A stretch of DNA of 64,000 bases, taken from the NCBI GenBank assembly GCA_021234155.1, contig JAJEKV010000267.1, positions 312,001 to 376,000 of the forward strand. Direction: 5' to 3'. The stretch is from Isoetes taiwanensis. Lineage: Eukaryota; Streptophyta; Lycopodiopsida; Isoetales; Isoetaceae. The translations under genes were made by a program, and so were the position numbers. Under the pieces are notes generated by a model, which searched no databases, had not been told where the DNA came from, and saw nothing but the letters and a program-made list of their open reading frames with translations. Below, piece after piece: positions 1 through 11,030 of this stretch; positions within the stretch are counted from its first letter, which is position 1; every line of letters starts with the position of its first letter.

Positions 1-66
1 GGCGAGAATTCATAATACAAGACAAGCTTTTGTGTTTGCTTCGGTTTCGTTTGTTTATGTTCATTA

Positions 67-77
67 TGGTATCGAGC
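67..77 (+). other. Primer-binding-site-like sequence
   Basis: TGGTATCGAGC matches the plant tRNA-iMet primer site TGGTATCAGAGC with one base missing. It lies upstream of a recognisable copia gag, where a PBS is expected. An almost identical intact site occurs at 38338-38349. Confidence 0.5.
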
Positions 78-417
78 GTAGCGATCGGTGGAGAAAACAT
101 AATTCGCCTCGGGGAGGAAAGCAATGGGCGATATAGAGAAGCAGCGACGATCCCGAATCGCGTTTTCGGGTTTATTAAGGTCGGAGGAAGCTAGCGGCTA
201 AAGGGCTATGGCACATTGTTCGTGTGATGAACCAAAGCCAACGATACGGCTTCGGATGCGCACCGACAACAGCTCAAGTAGTCAAAGGAGCTAAGGAACC
301 GAAGCGGTTGAATCATATGTAAAGACATGTGAGGCAACAAGGCGAAAAAGCCCAAAGAAATGGATGCAGAGAGGGGTGGGAAGCAAGAAATAGAATGATG
401 AAGTACTGGATAACACA

Positions 418-962
418 ATGATAGCACAAGTTGAAGCTGCTGAGAGTGCAAAGGATGCACGGGAACAATTGAATGCAATTTACAGGAAAAAGCACTTCTC
501 CACAGCAAGCAAATTTGTATCTTGTAATTTTACCACAAAGCTCAAAGAATGTGCAACAGTAGAAGAGTTTATCTCAAAGATAAAAGCGGACACTCAGCTT
601 AGAGGGATGGAGAAAGGGCTGGATGATGATGATCTTCGGTAGGCGACGCCTGATTGGGTTGCCATCTAGCTACAATAACGTGAAGAATCTCATTGGGTCC
701 CAAGAACATGTTGACCTTGAATGGGCGTGCCGGCCAGATCCTCATGGAAGAGATAAACCAATCGGGAGCCAAGAAGTCTAGCAACAAGGAAGGACGGGCT
801 TTGGTTGGTAAACAAGAAGGTGGTGAAACAAGAAAATGTTTCAATTGCAATAGGCATGGACACATAGCCAAAGATTGCCCTGAACCCGATAGAAGGAAGA
901 GAAAGCAAAAAAGGGAGGAGCCAAAGAAAAAGCAGGGGAGGCTCAAGGCCATAAAGCATTGA
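418..962 (+). pseudogene. copia gag remnant with CCHC zinc knuckle
   Basis: The first part (418-642) reads like the copia gag (UBN2-type) helical region: AKDAREQL...KKHFSTASK...TVEEFISKIK. After a frameshift, the frame from 693 carries a zinc knuckle CFNCNRHGHIAKDC (about 838-879) followed by a lysine/arginine-rich tail ending at 962. In living elements this protein packages the element RNA. Here the frame is broken between the capsid-like and nucleocapsid parts and stops before any protease, so it cannot give an intact Gag-Pol. Confidence 0.75.
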
Positions 963-1089
963 AAACCAACACGTCGATGATGAAGGCTCAAGCGTTGACT
1001 CGTTTGTTTCAAGTAGCAAGAGCATTTGTAGCCCATCAAGAAGAATCGGGAAGGAACAAAAATCACGAACAAGGTAAGTCCTGCCGCTT

Positions 1090-2560
1090 TTTAACATCAT
1101 GATTCTCCTCAAGTCCGTGTTAAGACCTTTGTGTTCATAATCTGCGACAAAGTCCCACAAATTTTGGTCAGCTTCCTTGGATGAAGAGAACTTGTGGAAT
1201 CCATGGTGTAGTCTCAAGAAAATGGGACGGTCTTCGCCTTGTGGCAAACTTACGACTGGTGCATGGTCTGTTGGACTCGTGGAGCAAGTGACCACATGAT
1301 GGACAAAGGAACCGTTCGCAGACTTTAGAGCAACCCTCAGAGGGGAGCAAGGTAAAATTGGGAAGGGGAAGTTGCCTATCAAAGGAAGTGGCTCTATTAC
1401 ACTTTCATCAGCAAGGAGACATTCATTTGAAGAATGCCTTGTATGTCCCTCGAACTTGAAGCAAATTTGATATCCATATCCAAAATGGATGATGCACGTT
1501 TGGAAATGGACAATGCCTAGTCAGGGATGGAACCACCACTATTGTAGCCAAAGGAGAGCGAATAGGCTGCCTATACCAGTTAATTTGGAGCAAAGAAGTG
1601 AACACACGGCATTGAATGCCTCCACTATTAATGAACATCAGTCGGCACGCGGCGATTAGGGCATGCAAACTTCAAATTCCCGCAGAGAATGAGGGAAAAG
1701 AAGCTTGTAAGCGGCCTGCCTAAAAATCCGAGTCCCCGATGGTATATGTGAGGGATGTGCATTGGGTAAGCTCGCTAGAAAATCATACCCTAAGCAACCC
1801 GGCACAAGGGCACAACACCCTCTACGGTGGTACACATGGATGTTTGGGGCCCCTCACGGGTAAGATCCATAGGAGGCTCACGTTATTTCTTGCTTATTGT
1901 GGATGATTGCACAAGAAAGAATTGGATTTTCTTTATGCAATATAAGTTCGAAGCATTTCAGCTCTTCAAGCGTTGGCAAACCGTGGTGAGAACTTTTCGA
2001 TAAGAAAGTCAAAATGATCCGGATTGATCGGGAGGGGAATTTATGAGTGATGAATTCTTGAACACCTCAACACATGTGGCATCATTCATGACGTCGCTGG
2101 CTCATGAACATCAGCAAAATGGGGTAGTCGAGAGGAAGAACAGACTTCTTGAGAGTGCGAGCCATGATTCTCTCAAAGAACATTGAGCACAAATTTTGGG
2201 CTGGAAGCCGTGCACACCGCAAAGTGTACATCTTGAATAGAGTACCCACCAAGGCCCTTTGCTGATCTTGTCGGGAGGAAGCATGGGCGGGACATAAACC
2301 CACAAAGAGAAGCTTTCAAAATTTTTTGGTCAGACTTGCATATGTTCACCTGTCCAAAGAAGAGCTTAACGAAAGGGGAAATTAGGGCACCGATCTCTTC
2401 CTTGCATGTTTGTGGGATATGGCGATACTATCAAGGGATACAAGTTGTGCATTCCCTCTAATAAGAAAATGGTTATCCCAGAAGTGTGGCTTTCAATGAG
2501 CGGGGATTATAGCATTGGGCAAAATCAAAACCGTAGAAATATGACCCCCGACTCTTGCAC
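1090..2560 (+). pseudogene. copia protease region and integrase, broken
   Basis: Recognisable pieces are spread over three frames. They include a GAG-pre-integrase motif CEGCALGKLARKSYP around 1746-1790, then VHMDVWGP with the first catalytic Asp (about 1830), VDDCTRKNWIFFM, a second Asp in DREGEFMSDEF near 2027-2060, and a Glu in HQQNGVVERKN near 2110-2140. These are the D, D and E neighbourhoods of a copia integrase. The protease active-site triplet was not found with certainty. No frame stays open for more than about 80 codons. Confidence 0.7.
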
Positions 2561-2741
2561 GGGAAGTTGAGCATGCAAGCTCTAGTGATTCTCAAGATGA
2601 GGTGAATGAGGCCACTCATGATGTGCCCTTTAGTGAAACCGACATTCCGTGCACGAACCGAACCGGAGGTGAAGGTGATGATATTCCCATGCTCAAGTCC
2701 CCACCACGACGGTCAACCAGCAGCCCAAGCCAGCCGACAAA

Positions 2742-3830
2742 ATGCTTGACTATTTGAAGCCCGAGGAAGCCGAGAGGATCAGCTTACATAGCCCACGCAT
2801 AGTAATGCCTCCGTTGATGAACCCGTCTCCTATTACCAAGCGGTCAATAGTCCCAAGACAACAAAGAATGGAAATCACACTTCTCTCATGGAGAACGAGA
2901 CGTGGATTCTTCAAGATCTCCCTCCAGACCTTAAAGCCATCACATGCAAATGGTTTTTACAGATTGAAGTATGATGAGAATAATATCATATCTAGGTACA
3001 AAGGCTCGATTGGTTTCGTGGCTGCTCCCAAACACAGGTATAGATTTTCATGAAACCTATGCACCGTGGCAGGCCGCCCCTCGTTAGAATGGTCCTAGCT
3101 CTTCTTTGCGCCATGGACCTAGATCTGCAACAAATGGACGTGAAGTCAGCCTTCTTGCATGGAGAATTGGATGAGGAGGTATACTTGAGACGCCACCAGG
3201 GATATCAGTCAAAGGGGAAGAGCACAAAGTGTGCAGGCTCAAAAGGCCATCTATGGCCTCAAAAGCCCCGATCCCGGTTATGGTATAAGACCATACATTC
3301 ATTCTTTTTCCAAGCAAGGGTTTACTAGAAGTGAGGCAGATTGGAATGTCTATGTCAAGACTTCCAATAACAAAATCATCATTGTGGTACTCTATGTCGA
3401 TGATTTTATCTTGGCGATTAACTCTTCATTTTCGATGTCACAGACCAAAGGTGCCTTAGAGAGAACTTTCCACATGATGAGATCTTGGTGCATTGAAGTA
3501 TTTCTTGGGGATGCAAATTACAAGAGACCGTGCAAAGAAAACCATCGGTTTGCATCAAAGCAAAGCCATTGAATCTCTTCTCCAAAAAGTGCAACATGGA
3601 CAATTCTCGTGCGTGAGTACTCCCCGCCGCCACTTGTCATTTGATGATTGTTCCACTACAAGAGAGGTTCTTGATCCTCGATTCCAACGCCTTTTCAAGT
3701 ATAGTTGGCTCATTGATTCATCTAATGGTGCAAAGGACGACATTTCCGAAAGTGTGATCACCATTAGTCAATTCATGGAACACCAGGGGATCAGCCATCG
3801 GCAAGCACTCAAACGAAGTTCTTAGGTACT
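2742..3830 (+). pseudogene. copia reverse transcriptase, broken
   Basis: RT motifs run in order: an ENETWILQDLP-like start near 2890; MDVKSAFLHGELDEEVYL at 3136-3190, with the first catalytic Asp; the catalytic YVDD box at 3393-3404; and a KYFLGMQI-like block near 3495 (seen as MKYFLGMQITRD). At least three frame changes separate them. The RNase H domain that should follow is not convincingly present before 3957, so the element is also truncated or diverged at its 3' end. Confidence 0.8.
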
Positions 3831-3957
3831 TACAAAGACCCCGTGATTGGGTTTAAGTTTCGTGGTGACAAACAAACCATATTTGCAAGTAGAAGCAATA
3901 GCGCCCATTTCATCACAAACTCAGGCATTTTGCTTTGGTTGAGGAAGAAGGACTTGT

Positions 3958-5578
3958 AACCATCATTCAATTAAATTGGGATTATGTCTGGTCCAAAATC
4001 GCGCCGAATAGGCTTATTATAGGCCATTTTAGCTATATAACCATGTGTTGAATTTGATGAAACTTGTAAAATACGATGGAATTTAACCTAAAAATTTTAT
4101 GTTTTGGCAACATAAAAACCTAAAAAAAATTGCATATTTTAAACACAATTATCCTTAACGCGAAATTTGTAGAGTAAAATAACAAGTATATTTGAATAAC
4201 TAACCGCAAGCAAGTCCTTATTTTCGAATGAAAATCGCTACCGTCGCGATTTTGTGGACATAAACATACTACATTTATGCAGATTCAACTCAAATATTTA
4301 TACAAACAATAAAATTTATGTCCTACAAAATGGTCAAAACAGACGATTTTACAAACGTGAAGAGTCTTTATAATGCCCCGATGCGATTTTATCCCGCCCA
4401 AAATACTTAAAATGTCCTACAAAATAGTTAAAAAAAACAGGTTTTAGAGAAAAATAATAACAAAAACATCCTACAAAACAATTTTTGAAAGAACAACTTT
4501 TATGGAAAAGTAAATACAAAATCGCGCCTGGCGCGATTTAACAAGGACAATCACTCTCAAATGTCCTTAAAAATGTCCAAAAATGACAAAAAATAAGGAA
4601 TAGGCTAACCTCAAATCGCGCCAGACGCGTTTTCATTTTCACTTTTTTTTTTTTTTTTTTTTTTTTTTCACCAGTCTGGCACTCACCTCAAATCGCGCCA
4701 GGCGCGATTTCAACTATGGGCTCTTCACAAAACCCTGCAACATCACGAAATTGAGCAAATTTTAATCCTGCAACATCACGAAATTGAGCAAATTTCCTGC
4801 TTTGATCTTGAAATTAGCAAACAGAACACTTCAAAGTAGGTCGGATTTGACAAGGTTAGATCATGCCCAATCCCAAAGCCCCTTCAATAATTGTGATTTT
4901 GAGCATTTTTGGGCTGATTCAACATCAGAATTTGTATTGCAGCAAGCAACTGTGAATCAAGTCAAAATTACAAGGGCTTCTCTCCAGCAATCTGGACTAT
5001 TACCATCCTGCCGAGTCTACCTAGCAATAACAGAGTAATATCTAGAAGAGATAGATATTGGTAGTATACCTAGCAGTATCCAGAAGAGATAACGGGCTGT
5101 GCTCCAAGTGCTTCATCCACCAGTGTTCCATCCGCCAGTGCTCCAAGCGCCCACCTGCATTCTGATTCGATTTGGAAAAGCTCGATGGAAAACCCTGTGG
5201 AAAAGATCGATGTGGAAAGCCTGTGGAAAACCTACCCGATATGGTAAAAGAGGCGTGGACCTCTTTGTTGAGAAACGAAGAAACACAAAATAAAAAACTG
5301 AAGGCGGAGCAACTAAAAGCGAAGAGGGAGTAAAAAAAAGGGATGGGCGGGAATTTAGAGGAGGAAAAAATAAGGAGAGGGAGAAAAGAATAGGAGACGA
5401 AAAAAGGGGGGAAAACGGATCAGGCTGGGAATCTGAAATTTGAAAATTGAAAACGAAAACAAGAAAGGCGGATGGAGAAAAAAAAAAAAAATGGCGGACG
5501 GGGAATAAAAACAAAAAACGCGGACGAAAAAAGTACCAAAATTAAGACATATTCTCAATTTTTTTTTGAATGATGGTT
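3958..5578. mobile_element. TIR DNA element 'A' (1,621 bp) with filled/empty site evidence
   Basis: The ends are perfect 13-bp inverted repeats, AACCATCATTCAA at 3958 and its complement ending at 5578, with weaker similarity continuing to about 35-45 bp. The flanks carry the 4-bp direct repeat TTGT (3954-3957 and 5579-5582). The related segment at about 15951-16050 lacks the insert and has one TTGT, so it acts as an empty site. No transposase is visible, so the element is non-autonomous. Its left half holds several AAATCGCGCC-type palindromes and a T tract (about 4646-4669). Its right half is purine-rich. A 4-bp duplication does not point to a standard plant superfamily, so it is left unassigned. 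Confidence 0.85.
4519..4710. repeat. Palindrome family A inside element A
   Basis: Half-site AAATCGCGCC is followed by one spacer base and its reverse complement. Exact copies lie at 4519-4539 and 4690-4710, with a decayed copy at 4613-4633. Half-sites or decayed pairs also occur near 3990, 4228 (AAAATCGC / GCGATTTT), 4381 and outside at 7230. All strong copies lie in the left half of the element. They could act as transposase or host-protein binding sites, or form hairpins; function is inference. Confidence 0.8.
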
Positions 5579-5582
5579 TTGT

Positions 5583-6349
5583 TCCCAAAACTGAAGGCTA
5601 GAGACGTGTATCCTGTAAGAGGCGCCTAAAATTTTAGGCATTCACATGAACTAAATCGAGATCACGCCGGTTGACGCCCGAGCCGGCCGTCCCTAAATCT
5701 TTGGAGCGAGTTCGGACTGGCGTCTCGAACGGCTTAACGTCCGGCAAGTTTTGCTGCTGACATGTGAGGCATCCACGTGGCCCTAGGAATGGTGCCAGCT
5801 CAGGCTTGAGTAAAAAATAAGGTAGGGTACGTATGTTATATACTTAGCACGTATTTTGTTGAAAGTGCAACTAGGTGAACATGTAAAGATATTTTATACT
5901 TGTCGTATTTATTTAAATGAAACTACCATTAGGTTGTGTGTTCTAATGGCTTTATGAAATCATCCATGTTGCATGCATACATTCTTTTTCTATGAATTGT
6001 GTCAAACCATGAAATTTTTTTTTGCAAATCTTGAAAGCTCTTGGTTCCTTGGAACATGCCATTTGGCCTTTGGCATTGACGAATGTACATTGCACTAGGT
6101 TTCATTCCCTTATTTGTCTCTAGGGCATCGTGCCTTTTGACAACAACATCTATTCTATAAACAAAATAATGGTCTATATAAAACTAGTAACAGATGCGCG
6201 ATGTTATAGGGCTTTAGAAAACAACTTGAAGAGCATGTTGTTACAACATTTGTTATAAAGTCATCTGACGCTTCGCAATACGGAAGCATAGGAACCCTTT
6301 CTGTTCGTAAATGATTTGCAATAAGTGGGAAAGTGGTTTTGTATAAGGG
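5583..6349. repeat. Duplicated non-coding segment, copy 1 (part)
   Basis: From about 5801 this non-coding sequence is near-identical to 16137 onward, continuing with interruptions to about 7120. No gene is seen. A short palindrome (GCCTAAAATTTTAGGC) lies near 5625-5640. The 5612-5800 part differs between the copies, suggesting a replacement there. Confidence 0.75.
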
Positions 6350-6433
6350 AATGTCAATTTGGTTGACGATACGGAGGTGACGCGCCAGCCGGAGCCGTGC
6401 TGATACCTCCCGCACGTCAACTAAATTGACATT
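6350..6433. repeat. Short hairpin
   Basis: AATGTCAATTTGGTTGAC at 6350-6367 pairs with 6416-6433 with one mismatch. GGAGGT/ACCTCC pair inside it. It lies at the left of the sequence that copy 2 (16.7 kb) lacks. Confidence 0.65.
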
Positions 6434-6438
6434 ACCTT

Positions 6439-6719
6439 TACGTGGAAGCAACCTGCTTTGCATTCTGGGGGCAGTAAAATCTGGTTGCAGCTCCGGAATG
6501 ACAGGTAAGAGTTCAAGAATGCAAGGTAAATGGCTCCGGAATGCAAGGTAAATCCAAGAACGCAAGGTAAATGACTCCGGAATGTAAGGTAAATCCAAGA
6601 ACAAGCAGAACAGAGGGAAAATCTGGAGCCGCCGTCGAACCTTGCAGCATTCATGGAAAGAAACTAGGCCACATGTCGCAACAGGATTGGACGAGGCGAG
6701 AAGCAGGTTGCTTTTACGT
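6439..6719. mobile_element. Small TIR element (MITE-like)
   Basis: Inverted ends of about 19 bp contain AAGCAACCTGCTT (6439-6458 and 6701-6719). The whole stretch from about 6346 to 6718 is absent from the related segment near 16705, so it is an insertion. Inside are degenerate tandem units built on CCGGAATGCAAGGTAAAT and CAAGAACGCAAGGTAAAT (6480-6605). The target duplication is not clear. Confidence 0.6.
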
Positions 6720-7768
6720 TGTTAGAATAAGGGTGCAAATATCCTTTTTTTCTTGAAGAGCATGTTACTACAACATTGGTTACAAAGACAATTATAAGTT
6801 AGGAGCTTGGTAATACTAAGCATAGGAAGCCCTTTCATGTTTGTAAATAATTTGCAATAAGTGGAAAAGGGCCATAGTGGGAGTTGCCTAACATCTAGCT
6901 CTAGAATGACTAGCATGAAAGAAGATCATGTAAATAAATATTCACCATGCAATAAAGTAAAAAATTGATCTCTAATCAACTTTTGTACAACGCAATTAGC
7001 ACCTTAAAGACATAATCAAGTTCTTTGTGAAAAATTGGCATATGTGTAAGCACTTTCATTTGTTTCATCATAGTTTATCAAAGACATGTATCATGAGAGA
7101 CATCAACAAAATACACATTACACTACAAGAGAATAAGCAATTTAAGTCACCAGTTTCATCATTTATTGGCCTAAAATTGCACTTTCAAATTTTTTAAATT
7201 TTGATACAATATGTGACGGTAGCTGTTGATGAAATCGCGCCACCTATATCATCACTTATAGCATCACCACTAACAGCAGTTATAGTATCATATTTTATAG
7301 CATATTGTAATGGTATAATATTATCACTTGTAGCATCATCTATAGCTGCAGCTATAATATCATGCATTTCATCGTTATAGTGCTATAATAGTGTCAGCTA
7401 TAGAATCACATCTATTGTTATGATTATAACATTCATAATGTCAACATGAGCATTACAATAATATTAGCTATAGTATCACCTATATTGCTTTTTATTGAAT
7501 CATTCATTATATCAACACGAAATCATCCTTTATATCATCCTTTCTAACATGATTAGTATCAAATGTACCATCATTGACAACGCCACATCTAACATGATTA
7601 GCACCAAATTTAGCATCGTTGACAATGCCACATATAATACCACGTGGAAGTCAAAGTTCTATCATTATTAATGTCAAATATAATCTCATGTATTATTACA
7701 AGTTAGAGTATGATTGTATCAATTATAATCTCACATATTCCACCACATATAATTATTTATTTATCCAT
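6720..7768. other. Duplicated segment end, then AT-rich degenerate repeats
   Basis: 6720-7120 continues the duplication shared with 16700-17110. About 7200-7740 is an AT-rich run of loose repeats built on TATAGCATCA, TATAATATCA and ACATGATTAGCA motifs. No coding signal is seen. Confidence 0.6.
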
Positions 7769-7904
7769 TGATTTTTTTATAAATATATTTAAAGTAAAAC
7801 TAATATGTACAAGTCGTATTTAATTAAAGTGGGACAAATCTCGAATTTTGGGACTCGGACTGAAAATGTGACTCATCTTGATTTAAGTTTTACATTGAAT
7901 GTTG

Positions 7905-8117
7905 TTAGATCGGGGAGGGGAAGGGGAGAAGTTGGGGGAGAAGTTGAGGGAAGGGGAGAAGTTGAGAGAAGTTGAGAGAAGAAGGGGAGGGAGGAAGTTC
8001 AAAAAAGGGGGTGAAAAGAGGGGGCAAGGGGAGGTGAGTTCGGAAAGGGGGGCCAAGGGGGCAAGTGGGAAGAGTTGGGGGAAGAGGGTAAGGGGGAAGG
8101 GGGGAGGGGAAAACCAA
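7905..8117 (+). repeat. Polypurine tract
   Basis: About 210 bases are nearly all G and A, built from loose GGGGAGAAGTTG units. Open frames across it on both strands are compositional artefacts. Such tracts can adopt triplex DNA; that is inference only. Confidence 0.8.
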
Positions 8118-8250
8118 AATAACTAAAGGGGGAATATATCCCCTTGAGATTAAAAATAATAATATTAAAATATAATTAATAATTAATTTAATTAAACATA
8201 AAATAATTAAATTAATTTAATAAAAAAAATATAAACCGTTCTCTTCTCTC

Positions 8251-8272
8251 TTCTCGACTAGTGAGTCGAGAA
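8251..8272. repeat. Single family-B palindrome
   Basis: TTCTCGACT, four bases, then AGTCGAGAA. This is the same half-site as the array at 10.3-11.0 kb, near the other end of element B. Confidence 0.75.
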
Positions 8273-8289
8273 TTGAAAAGTATGCCTTC

Positions 8290-9720
8290 AAGTATGCCAA
8301 AGATCAGCCACGGGCAGTAGAATAGAGGGAGGGCGCCCATGTCTTAAAGGGAGCGTTATTACCTTCGCCTGCAGTGGTAGGATCTGGGTCTTCGGCCCGG
8401 TATGGCTGGCCCATAAAAAGCCTTGCAGTCTTAACGCTGCTCACCATTTGCTGATACATGACGGCGTTGTATACATGACCCATCTGCTAAGCAAAAGGGT
8501 CACCATCCGCTCACCATCTGGTTTTGGGTTGAACAAAAGGGTCCGAGCTGTTGTTGGAATTATTCTCTGGCGCATTCGTCCACCAATACCTTCTCCAGGA
8601 ACCAAAAGCGGCTTCTTGGAACTGCGGTCTTCCCCTTAGCAACACCTGGCGTGATTCATGCTTGCGATCTGAGATAGCGGTCCGACCAAATAAGACTATG
8701 CGGCCCAATTGAATCTCCCACGGCATGAACAAAGAAGCCTCGGCGGTTTGTGCCCCGGCTCTTATGCCGGCTCTGCTTCGAGTCTCAATCGCCCGCCTAT
8801 CCGATCCTTTGACCTTCCCCTTTTGCCTTCCCTGCGGACGATGCAAATCCGTCCCTCTCAACAATTGATCTTAAAGCCCGATCGATTTCCCGCTTTTCAT
8901 TGCGGACCAGCGCCGCTCCCTTTTATTCTCTTTGTTTTTCCCACGGCCCAGCGTCTCCACATATTGAGAAGAAGCCTATTTCCTTAGTGCGGACCATTTC
9001 CTTAGAGCAAACACCCACGAAGCCTTTCGGCGCCATAGCCGCATCGGATGCTTCAAGTGTGGCGTTCTTCAAGTCTGGCGCCTTCTTCAAGTCCCGGCCT
9101 TCAAGCCCGGTCGGTTGTTTGGATCTTCAGTGTTGGATCTTCTCTTGCGGCTTCTACGGTAGATATGCACATACAGAGTAAAAAGGCGAGAACAAATTAT
9201 CTTTTCTATTCTTTTCTTCTTTTGTGGTGCCGATTCAAATATGGCGGAAAGCGATTCGAAGCGGTGTTACTCCGGCGGGGAAGGCTGCGATGGTAGCGAG
9301 CCGTTAGGTTCTTCAATTCTGGGGAAATCGAGCAGGGGAAAATCCGATGGTGAAGAGTATGTTGGCACAGTTCTTTGGGGATAATCCGATTCTGCTGGAA
9401 GCCGCCCTCGTCTCCTGAGAAGAAAAATGGCGAAGAATCCCAATCAGAATCCCGGTCGAAAAAATCGAATCGAGAATGGAAATCTTCGCCTGGTTTTCTT
9501 GATGATTTAAGCCGCTTCTACGGTTTCTTTGGATCGACTTGTGAACACAGACAATGTAAGGAACATGCCCTTCGTGGAGCAAACGATGGATCCTCTGGCT
9601 TGAACGGGCAAATCGGCCAAGCCGAAATTGATTAGCAAGCCGGTGGGAGCTATGGCGTTGGGAGCTTCTTCCAAGTGGTACAAAGGAACTTCTGTCTCAA
9701 AGGTATGTACCAAAGTTTAA
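8290..9720 (+). other. Gene-like fragments carried in element B
   Basis: This stretch is richer in C and G than its neighbours and has several overlapping 60-115-codon frames, none recognisable. The change in base composition and the lack of one continuous frame suggest captured exon or promoter pieces, as known for Pack-type elements, but the donor gene was not identified. The best single frame is listed separately. Confidence 0.35.
9241..9384 (+). CDS. Short ORF, unknown (possible captured first exon)
   Basis: A 47-codon frame starts MAESDSKRCYSGGEGCDGS. It is serine/glycine-rich and ends in a stop at 9382-9384. An overlapping frame (9375-9635, 86 codons) follows in another phase, which would fit a captured gene with an unseen frameshift or splice. 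No domain was recognised, and it may not be translated. Confidence 0.25.
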   Translation: MAESDSKRCYSGGEGCDGSEPLGSSILGKSSRGKSDGEEYVGTVLWG

Positions 9721-10316
9721 AATTCAAGCATGGGCGGGAAAAAAAGGCGGGGTATTAGAAAAAAAGGGTAAAATAATACGTTGAAAAAAGAAAGTGTAAA
9801 ATAAATGCTAATAATATAGGATTATATTTTGACGTGTCCCCAATCTCCTCTTTTTATGTGTGTGCTACTATGTTCACACGTTAAACATTATGTTGCCATG
9901 GTGCACGTTTTCTAGGCATATATTCTTATTCTAAGGTAAAAATTTAACTTTGCGAATATCATGATATAGTTTACACCTTGTTTAACCCATTTTAAAGGTT
10001 CAAGACACAAAATGGGGACAAGTACATATTAATAGGTCTAATGCATATTAATAGATTTAATGCATAGGTCTAATAGGCTCTCATAGGTTATAATGTGCAT
10101 TATAGGTGCATATGTTGCTATTTACATGTGCATTAGGCATTACTCTTTACATAGCTAAATATGAGCCCAACTATATGGTATGGTCCATTAGAAAGGGGGA
10201 GGGTCCATTGGATATGTGTCCATTAGATAATACATGGGGAGGGTCTATTTTTCATGGAAAATACGTAGGAAATTTATGGGGAGGGTATTTTTTCATAGAT
10301 AAGGTTATTCATTTTC

Positions 10317-11030
10317 GACCTTCTCGGACTCTGAGCTTTGAAATTGCCCTTTTTTACTCTCGAGTTGCCTTTTTTTTTTCAACTCGAGTCGAGAAAGGCC
10401 CTCAAACTTGCATTTTTAAGCTTTTTTGCCTTTCTCGACTTCGCTTTGAGTCGAGAAAGGCCTCTCGACCCCTAAAACTGCGTTTACGGCTTTGAGGCGC
10501 CTTTCGATTTCGCATGAGTCGAGAAAGGCCCGCCGATCCCTAAAACTGCGTTTTCGGCTTTGAAGCGCCTTTTCGATCGCGCGAAGAAAGGCCTCAATCC
10601 CTAAAAACTGCGTTTTAAGCTTTGGTTGCTTTTCGACTCGCGAGTCGAGAGAGGCCTTTCAACCCCTAAAAACTGCGTTTTCGCTTTGGTACGCCTTTCG
10701 ACCGAGTCGAGAAAGACCTTCACCCCTAAAACTGCGTTTTTGGCTTTTGACGCCTTTCTCGACCAGCGAGTGAGAAAGGCCTTCACCCCTAAAACTGCGT
10801 TTTCGGCTTTGGCGCTTTTTCGACCCGCGGTCGAGAAAGGCCTCCCAATCGAAAGCTGCGTTTCTAAACTGGGCCTTTTTCACTCTGCGGTCGAGAAAGG
10901 CCTCGACCTAAAACTGCGTTTTTAAGCTTTGTTTGCCTTTCTCGACTCGCGGTCGAGAAAGGCCTTCCCGACTGTGTTTTCCCTTCGAAGTTGCCTTTCT
11001 CGACTCATGAGTCGAAAGGCTCTCATCCTG
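10317..11030. repeat. Palindrome family B array (11 units)
   Basis: A 60-70 bp unit is repeated about eleven times. Each contains CTTTCTCGACTC and its complement GAGTCGAGAAAG close together, then a spacer such as CCTAAAACTGCGTTTT. Units drift but the palindrome arms are the best-kept part. Right arms sit near 10388, 10451, 10514, 10577, 10641, 10694, 10766, 10820, 10888, 10950 and 11010. Several ORFs across the array are only by-products. Confidence 0.85.

Larger units (their letters stand above)
1..3957 (+). mobile_element. Degenerate Ty1/copia LTR retrotransposon
   Basis: Gag, integrase and reverse transcriptase similarity occur in copia order (gag, protease region, integrase, RT) on the plus strand, in several frames with many stops. 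A primer-site-like string sits at 67-77, so the 5' LTR would lie at or before the window edge. Copia type rather than gypsy is inferred because integrase precedes RT. The 3' LTR is not recognisable. The block ends at 3957, where an unrelated TIR element begins. The last ~60 bases (about 3891-3957) recur at 15951-16018, so that tail belongs to a duplicated segment rather than to the element. Confidence 0.85.

Noticed and set aside
7899-8126. Open frames on both strands across the GGGGAGAAG tract
   Set aside because: Compositional artefact of a polypurine tract; no protein-like composition.
8339-8455. Organellar tRNA ending in CACCA
   Set aside because: No cloverleaf could be drawn; the CCA string alone is not evidence.
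10601-10925. Arginine/serine-rich repeat ORFs on both strands
   Set aside because: Translations of the palindrome array; they follow the DNA repeat, not a protein.
10317-11030. CRISPR-like array
   Set aside because: Units are eukaryotic degenerate palindromic repeats with related, not unique, spacers and no cas genes.
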